From contig NC_092203.1 of NCBI RefSeq assembly GCF_043641665.1, positions 1,612,001 to 1,676,000 of the forward strand: a stretch of DNA of 64,000 nucleotides, given 5' to 3'. The notes beneath the pieces are model-generated. The model saw nothing but the letters and a program-made list of their open reading frames with translations. It made no database searches and was not told where the DNA came from. The DNA is from Enoplosus armatus (Eukaryota > Chordata > Actinopteri > Centrarchiformes > Enoplosidae). Both the position numbers and the translations under genes were made by a program. Below, piece after piece: positions 36,604 to 64,000 of the stretch (the stretch's first letter is position 1; every line of letters starts with the position of its first letter).

Positions 36604-39315
36604 TGTAAACAAGTTATTTGTCAACACATGGTAAACACGTCAACAAATCAACAGACACACAGCTGGCCTGCAGGATAAGCTCATGGCTGTCTGTCTAGGT
36701 TCGTGTGCGCTTGCGTTTGTGTCTATGAGTGTGTGTGTCACCAGATTGATGTTAATCCCTCCCGTGCTGGGCAGAGCGGATATGCCCCCCTCTTAAGTCT
36801 CACACAGCCCCCTGGTTAATGGCATTAAAACAGCTTAAAGCAGGGGCAAGGCACTGAGGGCAGGTGCCGGCTTCTGCCCACCTGACCCTGATTCAGAGCT
36901 GCAGCGGCGTGTTTTGCATGGGCGCACGGGCCCACTTGACACCCATGGGTGTCAGCCAGCATCAGCAAATTTCAGATTCCAGCTTTGCATTGGAAAACAA
37001 ACACAAAAGTCCTCCTAAATATTCAATATGGAGGGTTTTTTTTTTTTACATTTTATAAACCACACAATTAATGAATCTTGAAAATAATCAGTGTCTTAAT
37101 AGACAGATAGATAGATAGAACATGATTGTTAGTTGCAGCCCTAATTTACAATATAAAGCTAAATTACATGCATCTGGAGGGTAAGGGCAGTTTGTTTTAT
37201 GTAAATTGTGGTGCAAAGAATCTAGCTTGTTTAGAGCCTAAAATGCATTCAGCGTGATTGTGCTTTTTTTTTTTTTTTTCTGCCCAGGGACCAACAACAT
37301 CCCCATTACATAATACATTCCAGAAACGAATACATTTGTTAATGACACAAAAAAAAGATGGAAAAACAATGATTGTGCAATGTTGTTTTGTTTTTTTCTT
37401 GCTTAAAGCAAACCTACATAACTTGCACTCTGATGACAAGTAACAAGTACAGGATGGCGATGAATGCTAAAACATAGTGTAACAAGTAGAGAAAAGTCAT
37501 AAAGTCAGCAAACTGATAACGCCAGCTTCTACGTTAGCCACCTTAAGCTACCAGACCAAGTAAGGCTGAAGCAGCGAAACTCCTGAGAATATTGAATTAT
37601 TTCTAATGGATTTCTTTTTGTAGAATGGAAGGTTTACTATTTCTTCTTTGAAATGTTACATAATGTCACTTTTTATTTAACACATTTTTGGACATCTTAA
37701 TGAGGAGGAAGGGGAAGGAGGGTTTCTTGTGGGTCACCAGAAAGTGTCATTTCAAATTATCCAAGTTAGAGAATATGTCATAATCATAATGTCTATTTTT
37801 TTAGTGTAGGATATTATGCTAAATTGTGTTAAATAATTAATTGATGAAGATTGAACTGCACTGACAAGTTCACTGTGGTATCAAACCAAACAAATCTATT
37901 TTAATATCAATATTCACGGCTTTTATACAATGCTTGAGATCACAAGTTCAAACAACAGAACAGCAGTGCAGCATTTATGAAACTGTACACACTAACAACA
38001 GAATCCATTTTAATGGATGCAAAGCACCTTGCAGGATTTTATTTTTTTTTAGCCATGGCTGCTCCCAATGGGACCTGAAAAGAAAAGCTGCCCAATCCTA
38101 ATAACAACATGCTGTACGCGCTGCATGTATCCACACGTACGAACGCACAGCATCGACTGGCAGTGCCGGTCCTGGAGCTAAATTTGGCAGGGGGCCTTGA
38201 CCAGCGCACTGTTGCTAGGGAACGGGGGCCGACTGATCTTCACACAGCCGCGCTCTTGTGTGTGTGTGTGTGTAAACAGGGGTTTGGGCATCAGCAGTCT
38301 ACTTCTTTATTTTGACTGCTGCCTTTCCTGTCTCAGTCTGTGCACACAAATCAGCAACCCACTACAGTACTACTGTAAGCTGACAGCAATAGTAACACTG
38401 GTAGTATTAGCAGTGGCTGTAGTACTGGTATAGTGGCTGTCTAAAGTGTCAATCCATGCAACACAGAGTCACAATGTTGACTCTTAACCTATTCAGAGAT
38501 AAGACTTGGCAGTATCTTAGGTGTGGGTTGCTTTTTTTTTTTTTGGAAGGAGACTCCACCCATCACCACCTGAGGTCAATTAAAACCAGATAAGCTCATA
38601 ACACAAGACAGACTTAATTGATCAGCCAAGAGCAAACGAGGGGCAGCCAGTTTGCACAGAAAGCAATAAACACAGGATGTAAAGATGCTATTTTTCTCCA
38701 TTAATCCGTTTACATTATAAAATATCAGAAAACAGCGGACGAATGCACACATTGATGCCTTTGAATAGCTTATTTTGTCCAACAAACAGTCCAAAAACCC
38801 AAAGATAGTCAATGCACTATTGTACTCTTTGCTATATATTATAGTGGACTGAGCAAATATTCAGATGTGAGAAGTCAGAACCAGTGAATTTGTGGCACAT
38901 TTTGCTTAAATTGTTTTGGGGGGGGGGTTTGTTGTTAACCAATTAACTAACCAATTAGTTAATCGTGTTAGGTCACAACTGCCTTTGTACACTGTGTGCC
39001 TTGGCTGCCATGTCTGTGCATTTTGAATATAATGGAAAATGAATGGGACAAGAGGACTTTACAACTGCACAAAATGATAAATAGATACGTTTATCTTGCA
39101 AGTTGTTAGGTTTCATGATCAAAAAGGGGCAAAAGCAGAGACAATGCTTACAATGCACGTTTTAGGGCCTACTAATTCTTAACTACAAATGAACTTCAAT
39201 AATAAATGCCACATTTAATTCATGAAAGATGGCTCTCAGCGTGTCTAATCTCCACGCAATCGCCTGTACAATGTAGGCCTGTTTTATTTACTGAGAGACA
39301 AGCATGCCACCCCTC

Positions 39316-39346
<31 letters not shown>

Positions 39347-39477
39347 CATCACCATCACCATCATCAAAACACCACTCCACGCTACTATAGACCTACTCCA
39401 TATGACAGAAGGGCGTCATCCAGGCTCATGATATTGAGGCTAAATGTGTTTTTACGTGGGAGGAAAAACGTACTCAC
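36390..39477 (-). other. Intron or upstream region of fam117b
   Basis: Contains (GA)n at 36557-36598 and A/T-rich repeats, with a short (AC)n further right at about 39316-39346. I looked here on the minus strand for the missing fam117b N-terminal coding exon and found no frame with recognisable family sequence. Confidence 0.5.
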
Positions 39478-40020
39478 CTGCCGAAATGTGGTCTAGGTGC
39501 GCTGCACGCAAAGGGGCATGGAGCTCTTCAGCACCCCAGCCCCCTTTTGATGTTTGCCGCTACTCGAAGACGCTAAAGCGGCGGTGGCGACGGGCAGGGC
39601 AGAAGGACGAGGGGGCAGGCTACAAGTGAGGGGAGCCCTCTTACATATAAACAAGCTGACATAGAAAAGGTAGTAAAATAAAAAAACGTCTTCGCGGGTA
39701 CCGTGGTGAGACAGTAGGTGTCAAAATGGGCGTTGCTGTATTCGCACCCTGCCTCCTCGTCGTCGTGGATGGATGTGTTTTTCCTCTCTCCCCGGCTGAT
39801 GCGGCACGACGGCTGGAGCGGCTACCGAAACGCTTTCTGGTCGAAGAAAAAACGAGTATAAAAAGAGGGAGATGCGTCGCGCACCTGGCGGGGTTCGTGA
39901 GGTGTCGGGGAAACGACGGGGGGAAAAAAGAACAGGACAGAAAATACAGAAGGGATAGAAAGAAGAAGGCGGTGATGCTGGGCTAGCCTCGGTTGACACG
40001 ACGGGAGAGGGACCAGTGTG
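39478..40020 (-). promoter_or_regulatory. CpG-rich block with candidate fam117b non-coding first exon
   Basis: A strong minus-strand donor (GGCAG|GTGAGTA) ends a candidate exon at 39478. In the phase needed to join exon 36297-36389 it hits TAG six codons before the donor, with no ATG after it, so it would be 5' UTR. The block up to about 40020 is CpG-rich. A TATAAA-like string on the plus strand at 39857 points the other way and is probably incidental. Confidence 0.4.
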
Positions 40021-42779
40021 AAGCAAGCCGGAATACACAACACAACTTCCGGTTGTCTTTTTCAGAGTAAAATGTTTACTCTGTCGCGTCTTGCCAGGGA
40101 CTCTTGAATCATGGTGTCTAATGAGATAACCACACAATAAATATGGGCTCATTCTTCCAGACGTATCATTAAAAAATCACCCTAGAACACTCCAATTTGT
40201 GACATACGTTATTCAAACTAAAATTCAATAGTGACATACTTTATTTTATTTTGATTGCAAATCGGTCAATATCCGGTGCTGTCCAGGCTCCTTCTGGCTG
40301 ACTTGACTCAGCCGAAGGCGCGCTCTGACGTAGCGTACCAACGCCGAGCTGCTCGTGCTGATGCTGCAGTTGCTAGGGCGCGTGGAGCAGACGGCGGCGA
40401 CAAGTGAAGTAAACAAGTGGAGGAGAGGAAATGTCTCCCTCGTGTGTCGAATAAAGCAACTTAAAGTGGTTGTTATTGTATACTTGCATGGTACATGTGA
40501 CCGGGTTACAAAAATCGGCGTTAAATCTGTTTCGGACATATTTAAACCCATTTACAATTGAGGAACATAACTGTACGTCATACAGTCCTCTGCTGCAGCC
40601 CTGGTCTGACGTAGACAAAAAACCAATATGGCTCCCAAAATGGTACCCAAAAAAAAAAAAAGGTGTAGTCGTGCCATTTCCTGATGATAATACCATTTGC
40701 GCTCCTACTTAACATAGCTTACCCACTTTCAATGGCAGACAAAGTATGGAAAAACATGCATTATTAAAAGGCACACCAGAGAAATACAAATAGGCAATAC
40801 ACAGCTATTAGTGAGAGATTTTAAAAGCAATAGTGACACACTTATTTGCTGTTAAAATCACAAATTGACGTTTTTTTTACACTAGTTTTGTACAGATTCA
40901 AACAAAATAGAATGTATAGATTAATGAACTTTAAAAAAGGTGCATATTTTGTACCCCTGTTTCCAAGTCTTTCTGCTCAGCTAGGCTAAAAGGCGGCCAG
41001 CTGTAGCTTCACATTTAGAATACAGGCATGACAAGAATATAAAAGGCTTGGAACCCACGTGAGACATGTCCTTCACAGATATGACCAACAAATATTTCAT
41101 ACATTTATTGAGAATTTTTTTCTTCCATATCGACTTGAAAATGTTTACAGAAACTGTACCGAGCAGACGCATAGCAATGGAATCAAAGGCCATGTCCATT
41201 GAATGCAAAACAGAACTCCATAAAAATGATGCAAATATCAATGCAATACACATACATGTTTTTTTTTATACAAATTACAGATTACAAAAACATAAATGAG
41301 ATATTTTCATATGCCCTGAAGCAGCGCTGAAAACACAGAATGAGTACAATGACATTTCAGCACGCCTGTACAGCGGTAGGCCCCAACAATTCTAATGCTT
41401 GCTGACGTAAAGAAACACAACACACACGTGCACACTCACGCACTCTCTCTCTCTCTCACACACACACACTCACACACACACACACTGAATCAGTCATTTG
41501 AACATCGAGGGATGAGACAACAAAAAGCAGAAATAATATCCAGCGTGCTTCAGAGGGGTTTGGTTTTTTGTTTTTTTGTTTTTTAGACTAGTTTCTGATT
41601 TCCAACAGAGTTCAAAAAGCAGAATCCGGGCTTTCTAGTGTTTCTAGTCTTTCAGTCACATACAGACAGCTAAACACACAGTCCACAGTGAGGTCAGGTG
41701 ATAGTGGTACAGTGATTGCGTCGGCCACTGTAACAGATCCCTCCGGAGATTTGATTCTGATGATTGCAGTGTTAAAAGACCCCAGAGTTTGAGCCATTCC
41801 TGGTGTAATTGTGCAAGCAGAGGAGTCCCATGAAAACCCACCTTTCCAGTCAGCTGGGATTGATTGTTAGTGTTTGTGCCCCCCTTAAAAATAGTCCAGA
41901 GAAGAAGGAAAGAGAGGAGGATTGTCATCCATTTTCTCCTCTTGCGTCAGGGGATTGGGAGGGGGGGGGGGGGGGGGGGTTGATAGTGTCAGTGGATTGT
42001 TAACAAAACGATTGTGACTATTCATAAGTGCAACAGAGATTAACATATCAAAAATAATGATGGGATAAAACGATGACCAAAAATGATGGAAGCGATAAAA
42101 ACATCGAAAGCATCTAAAAGCTACATCCTATTGCACAATTAAAAATTATGATACAAAAAAAACGGATACATAGTCAAAAAAGACAAAAATTGGTATTGCA
42201 TACAAATCAAGGAAATAATAATAAAAAAAAAAAAGTTAAAGTAGTGTGTTCCGTCTTTTAAGACCGTCAATTCTTTTACAGAGCCTCCCCTCGAACTCAC
42301 TTGATACAGCAAAGTACGAGGAAGAGAGCGCTCAAAGTGTTGATTGTTTTGCGTCGCCTTTTTTCTTCTTCTTCTAAGTTTAGAGACCACTTTCTTGTCG
42401 TGGTCGCAACAGACTGGACTTCTAAAACACTGATTTTAATCGGTTGAAAGTGCACATAGAGAAAAAAAAAAAAAAAAAGGAAAAAGGAAAAAAAAAGAAA
42501 GAAATCCATTCAAAACATAGCTATGCTCATGAGAACGAAACATGAAACAAACCGACAAAAAGGGAGATTAATAAAAACGCGGAAACAGAAGCGGATGAGA
42601 ATGCTGCATAGCTGGATTCCATTTAAAGCAATGCCGTCATCGGAAAGACACACAGGAGCGAGACAGACCTAATTACTGTACATGATCAGACTCGACTGTT
42701 TGTTCACAAGACACTCCATAGCTTCCTCTTGCTGATTCAGAGCAGAGAGCTCAACAGACAGAAACCAAATGCTCTCTGG

Positions 42780-42823
<44 letters not shown>

Positions 42824-42848
42824 TTCAGTCTTGTCAGAGGGTCTGAGT
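40021..42848 (-). other. fam117b-bmpr2 spacer and bmpr2 3' UTR
   Basis: A second CpG-bearing patch lies at about 40260-40420. A minus-strand AATAAA at 41104-41109 is a candidate bmpr2 poly(A) signal, implying a 3' UTR of about 1.7 kb. A G run lies at 41960-41980 and a (TA)n at 42780-42820, only 28 bases beyond the bmpr2 stop. No other coding region supported. Confidence 0.5.
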
Positions 42849-59740
<16,892 letters not shown>

Positions 59741-62700
59741 CTGTGAAGAGACAGGAGGAGTTGGAGATGAGTCAAATCAAATTTCTAGCAGCAAAGTGAA
59801 TGAAATAGTTTGATGACAGGCACATAAAATTCTAAGATGGAGGCAGTTTGTGGGTTTGTGTTAATGAGCATGTGTGGTGAGGAGAGAGGGAGACAGCTCA
59901 ACTGCTTCATTAATTTATGCCATTTCATCACATCTCCATCGATTGTTGTCTCATCCCACCGACACACTACGTTTATTATGCACATTTTAGATGAAAATCT
60001 GATCCTGATGTAGATGAAAATTGAAAGTCACTCACATCAACACAAACACACATATTTACATATATATTTTTAAAAATACATACACATACAGACACGTCTC
60101 GTCTGCTAAACCAGCTACTAAGACAGATTGACGCGGGTACTGCATCCGTCTATACAGGACAAATCCACAGCTGAAAAAGAGCTGTCTGTCTGAAAAGACT
60201 GCTGCCTCTCACAAGCCAAAGATCAATAGAAACGCCCATTGACACTCGAGCATGGAGGAGATAACACAAACACATGCAGAGGCGCGGAGGAAAAAGTGGA
60301 CATGGGGGCTCAAAAACAACCCTAATTAAAAACAAAAATGTCAGAAAATGAGGGAAGGATGCTTGTTAATTAGCGGTGAATTTCTGCTAGCATGTTAACA
60401 ATGTCAGGGAGGAATAGTTTGAGCCAAAGTCAGTGTGTGTGTTTGTGTACATAGCCTGCGTTGTGGGTAATTTCAGATAAGGGAAACATGATGTGCCAGT
60501 TCGTTTCCCTTTCTCCCAACTCCTCCCTTTCCTCCATCCGGCCAGGCAAGGGGGGTATGTTCCAGAGGGGTGGAGGGTGATTGTGCCCTGCCCAAGGTCA
60601 AGCTAGCCTGTGTGGGCAGCAGAGGGTGACGCGATGGAGTGGTAGCTCTGCCGGGCACGGCGCCAACTTTCCTCCTCTGCTCCCATCCGCAGATAAAGCG
60701 ATCAACCCTGGCCTACTGTGGGCATCGCCTGCCCTCAACCTGTGGGCCTTTACTGCCTACTGTTTTGTGGGACTGATACTCTGCGTGTACACGCATGGTG
60801 GGAAAGGAGTTCAAACTAAGGGTTAAGTATGTGGAGTAATTTTCACTTTGATGAGGAAACTGAATTTCAATCAGCTGACGGAGGCATTGCCAGGGTTAGC
60901 ATTTAGATTCCTGACAGGGCAGACCATTCTCCACTGGTATGTACTTACAGCACATTAACATGCTCTGGGTTAAAATGACCACCAAATGGTACAAGCACGA
61001 CGTAATTATCATGCATATTATGTCATACTGTAATATTCTCATTGTATCAAAAGGCTACAACAAAAACCAAAAAAGCACGACTAACCCTACACCAAGCATG
61101 GAAAACACCAAATAAATACTGAGGAGATGAACACAGGCACAGAAAAGCAGTTGCTGTTTTTTTTTTTCTTTTTCATTTCAGCCCAAAGCCAACTCCAGCT
61201 TGGAAGATGTGGAAAATAACTGATCTCAAAGGACCATGATTTTTCCCCAAAATGAACACCAGCTCTACCATGAAACCAGAACATTACAGGGGAGACATAA
61301 TGGGCAGACATTCATTCATATTTTACCACTTTTATATTCCTGCAGTGGGAAGATGAGCTCTGATCTATTGGAGTCAACTGATGATACCATTAAAGAAAAA
61401 AACTCCACCCAAAAACTCAATTTATCGTCAGTATTTTTACTGAAAATCAGTTCAGATCCATTTAAAAAAAATTGTATTACTAAAATCTATCTATGTGAAA
61501 ATCTAAATATAAAGTTAGCATTTGATTTAACATTTGAAGGGAACGATGGCCTATCTGAAGCAGAATAACAAGGGCTTTTATGTGTTCTCTTTATTTTTCT
61601 CTTTTCTATTATTGAAAACAAAATATCTCAAGCTGTCCTCGTCACTGGAGGACATGTTAACAGACAAGTGCAGACAATAAAATCTGTTTGATCAAGCCAC
61701 TTCAGCATTAAAATAGGGGTTCAAGTTCACTGTATGAAGGGTCAACTGATTGCACGTCATGCAGTTGCTTCATATTCTTTTAAAATCATATTGAAATGAA
61801 CTGGGATGGCCCAAGATTTGTTGGCAGAACAGTGCATCATGTGCATCAATTGACCATTCGTTAAACCTCTCCCCGAAACAGTGATTGTCCAATCGTAGCT
61901 TAGCAATCACAACTAGGCAAGCCTAGGCCTAGCCTTTTAGCATTTCCAAAAAACAAAAATTCAACAGAAACAGCGTGAGGAATGGATTAAACCATATGTT
62001 TGTCTGCTCTAACGTAAGCTAGACATGTTAGCATAACATTAGCAGCTCCGTACTGTGAGCTATGAGCTTTAGCCTTGGCCTCTGAGCACGATATTGTGTA
62101 TGTAGCCATCCAGCGCGTATGTAAGACCCCTTTCACAAGGTTCTTGTTTTAAAATAAGTCTGTTGGAAACATTAAAAAGTCAGCCAGAGACAGCATTTTC
62201 AACTGACTCATAAAGCTACTGTTAGCTAAAACTGCTGGCTAGCTACAGCTGATAGAATCTGCTAGCAACAGTTGTCATTTCAGCCGACAAAATTGACAAT
62301 CACCGGTAGCCTGCGTCTGTTCACCACTGTCTGAAATCAACGACCCATTGTTTAGAAAATTACCAAGAATTTCGAGTGAAGTCTGGCCCCCGTTATCATT
62401 GCAAACTGTATATGTACCCGTTTGATACAAGACAATATGTGAAGACCGTCCACAAGGCCAAAGGCTTTAACTCTGAATTTTGGGATTTTATATTTAGCCA
62501 TTGTGGTGTGGTTAAGAGACACAATGCTTTCATTCAGTTGACTGGATAGTAGCCACTTCTAAAGAAGGTACAAGGCTAAACATAATGTCTCAACAATGAA
62601 TCTGCCTCAAGCACGCTTCCTTTCTAATTAACCCTAACCCAGAATTCAAGGGGAGTGGCGGGTGGAGGTGAGGACGTGAACTGTAGTGGAGGAACTCTAG

Positions 62701-64000
62701 TAAAAAGAGGAGAAACATAAAGGAACAATGGGCGGAAGTGCAGAGCCGGTGACAACACCCAAAGACAGAAAAACAGACTGACCTTGTACACCAAGATTGG
62801 GAGAACAGAAATCCATAAAGTGTAGAGAGTATCTCCTGTCTTTCTCCCAAAGCTGGGTAGATACTGTATGCTGATATTAATTATTCATATTTTTACTACA
62901 ATTCAAGGCTATGAAATGAAACCCCATAATGAAGCTCTGTCTGCGGATACAGCTATGGGCTTATATTCCAAGTTAAATCGAGAAATTGATTTTGGGTTTT
63001 CATTCAAGTGTGTGATTGATATTTGCAGTTTGGTGGCGTCATTTTTTTTGTTATTAATACAAAACAAGAAAGCAATGCCTCCATAAAAACACCACTAAGA
63101 ATGAAGTAGGCATCACGTACCCTGATGATAATGTATGTGAAAATAGTAGATAATTGTTTAATTGTGCGGGCACGGCTCCTCTGAAATATATTTATTGGAT
63201 TTAGCGGCTCAATATACAAAAAAAAAAAAGTGAACAGAGAAGTAAGACAGTGCAGCATGTGATGGAGCGCAAACCCAAGCAGTCACAACTGGGCTTTGCT
63301 CATTTGCAGTCTGAGCCATGGGAGCACTTCCTGCGGTCAGATTTCATTGGTTTGTCTGCCGCTCGGCCTGGCTGTGGTTGGCTCTTTGACTGAATTCGGC
63401 CTTTCTTACGAGCGTTTCTGGTTGGACGCCAACCTCTGTGTTGCATCTCTGATTGGGCCATGGCAGGCCCTGCCGCTGGTTCTGCTCTGTGGAGCTTGTT
63501 GTGTGATCTTGGCTTCCACTGCAGTATTGGATTGTGGGTCAGAGTATTGCAGGCAAGGCCAGTGGAGCGAGGCAGATAGAGAGAGAGAGACAGAGAGAGA
63601 GGGAGAGAGAGAGGGGAGTCATATCAAAAGGCTTCAGAGTAGTTTTCTGCTCCAAGCTTGTTCATTGGATGATGGCGGGCACTGCTGAGTGTTTACCCAT
63701 GGCCCAGTTATTTGCTAATCCCCCCCCACTAACCCTCCTCCCCCAATTGGCCTTCGGTGCACCCTCCCACCCACCCCAGACTACCCCCTTCCCCTCAGCC
63801 TCGCTGCTAAAAAACAACAGCGATCTAATCTGGCTCTCTCCTTCCTACTGCCAAGGCCCATCGGAGCGATGCAAGACACAGCAGTCTGAGACTTGATTAA
63901 AAGTCACCGAGAGCACTGATGTGTTGGCTGTTTTCTCCCCGCAACTGGTTCCGAGTTCACATCCAAGACTGGAGACAGAAACAGGGGGTGGGAGGGGCAG
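59741..64000 (-). other. bmpr2 intron 1 (part)
   Basis: No signal-peptide exon was found on the minus strand, so exon 1 lies outside. The stretch holds GCTAGC/GTTAGC-rich repeat text near 61980-62290, a (GA)n at 63577-63614 and a block with three ATTGG/TTGG (CCAAT-like) strings at 63340-63460. No coding region supported. A two-unit TAACCC string at 62629 is too short to be meaningful. Confidence 0.55.

Noticed and set aside
40246..40551. Minus-strand frame in a CpG patch as fam117b exon 1
   Set aside because: No resemblance to the family N-terminus and no donor in the needed phase.
62629..62641. TAACCCTAACCC, telomere-like string
   Set aside because: Only two units, no array; chance occurrence.
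63296..63688. Plus-strand frame with hydrophobic stretches in bmpr2 intron 1
   Set aside because: It ends in a run encoded by a GA microsatellite, no family is recognisable and no exon borders fit. It could be regulatory DNA, but nothing supports a gene.

Overview
The window is nuclear DNA from a ray-finned (teleost-type) fish. Short introns with GT/AG borders, abundant (AC)n/(GT)n/(CT)n microsatellites, fish-typical interspersed repeats and vertebrate protein families all point that way. I reconstructed exon chains by hand from splice consensus and reading-phase continuity. In every chain the phases close across all junctions.

Layout: (1) 1-4989, minus: 5' part of cfap47, a cilium/sperm-flagellum ASH-domain protein, 13 exons, running off the left edge; a tRNA-Asp(GTC) lies in one intron on the opposite strand. 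(2) 5708-8640, minus: nufip1, box C/D snoRNP assembly factor, 10 exons. (3) 9346-13745, plus: nop58, box C/D snoRNP core protein, 15 exons, with four box C/D snoRNAs in its introns. nufip1 and nop58 are head to head across about 0.7 kb. (4) 15258-18755, plus: wdr12, 60S ribosome biogenesis, 13 exons. (5) 20662-26247, plus: ica1l, BAR-like (AH domain) vesicle protein. (6) 31779-36389, minus: fam117b, seven coding exons; the N-terminal coding exon was not found. (7) 42849-59740, minus: bmpr2, type II BMP receptor, exons 2-13; exon 1 (signal peptide) lies beyond the window, so 59741-64000 is intron 1.

The nop58/wdr12/ica1l/fam117b/bmpr2 set equals the human 2q33 neighbourhood, but the wdr12-bmpr2 block is inverted relative to nop58. 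Three neighbours (nufip1, nop58, wdr12) serve ribosome or snoRNP production, and the nop58 introns also carry snoRNAs predicted to guide 18S rRNA methylation. The rest is ordinary vertebrate gene content. I see no prokaryotic-type system, no CRISPR array and no intact mobile element. The most interesting signals are the snoRNP/snoRNA cluster, microsatellites pressed against splice sites, the extended NUFIP1 C-terminus and the missing fam117b N-terminus.
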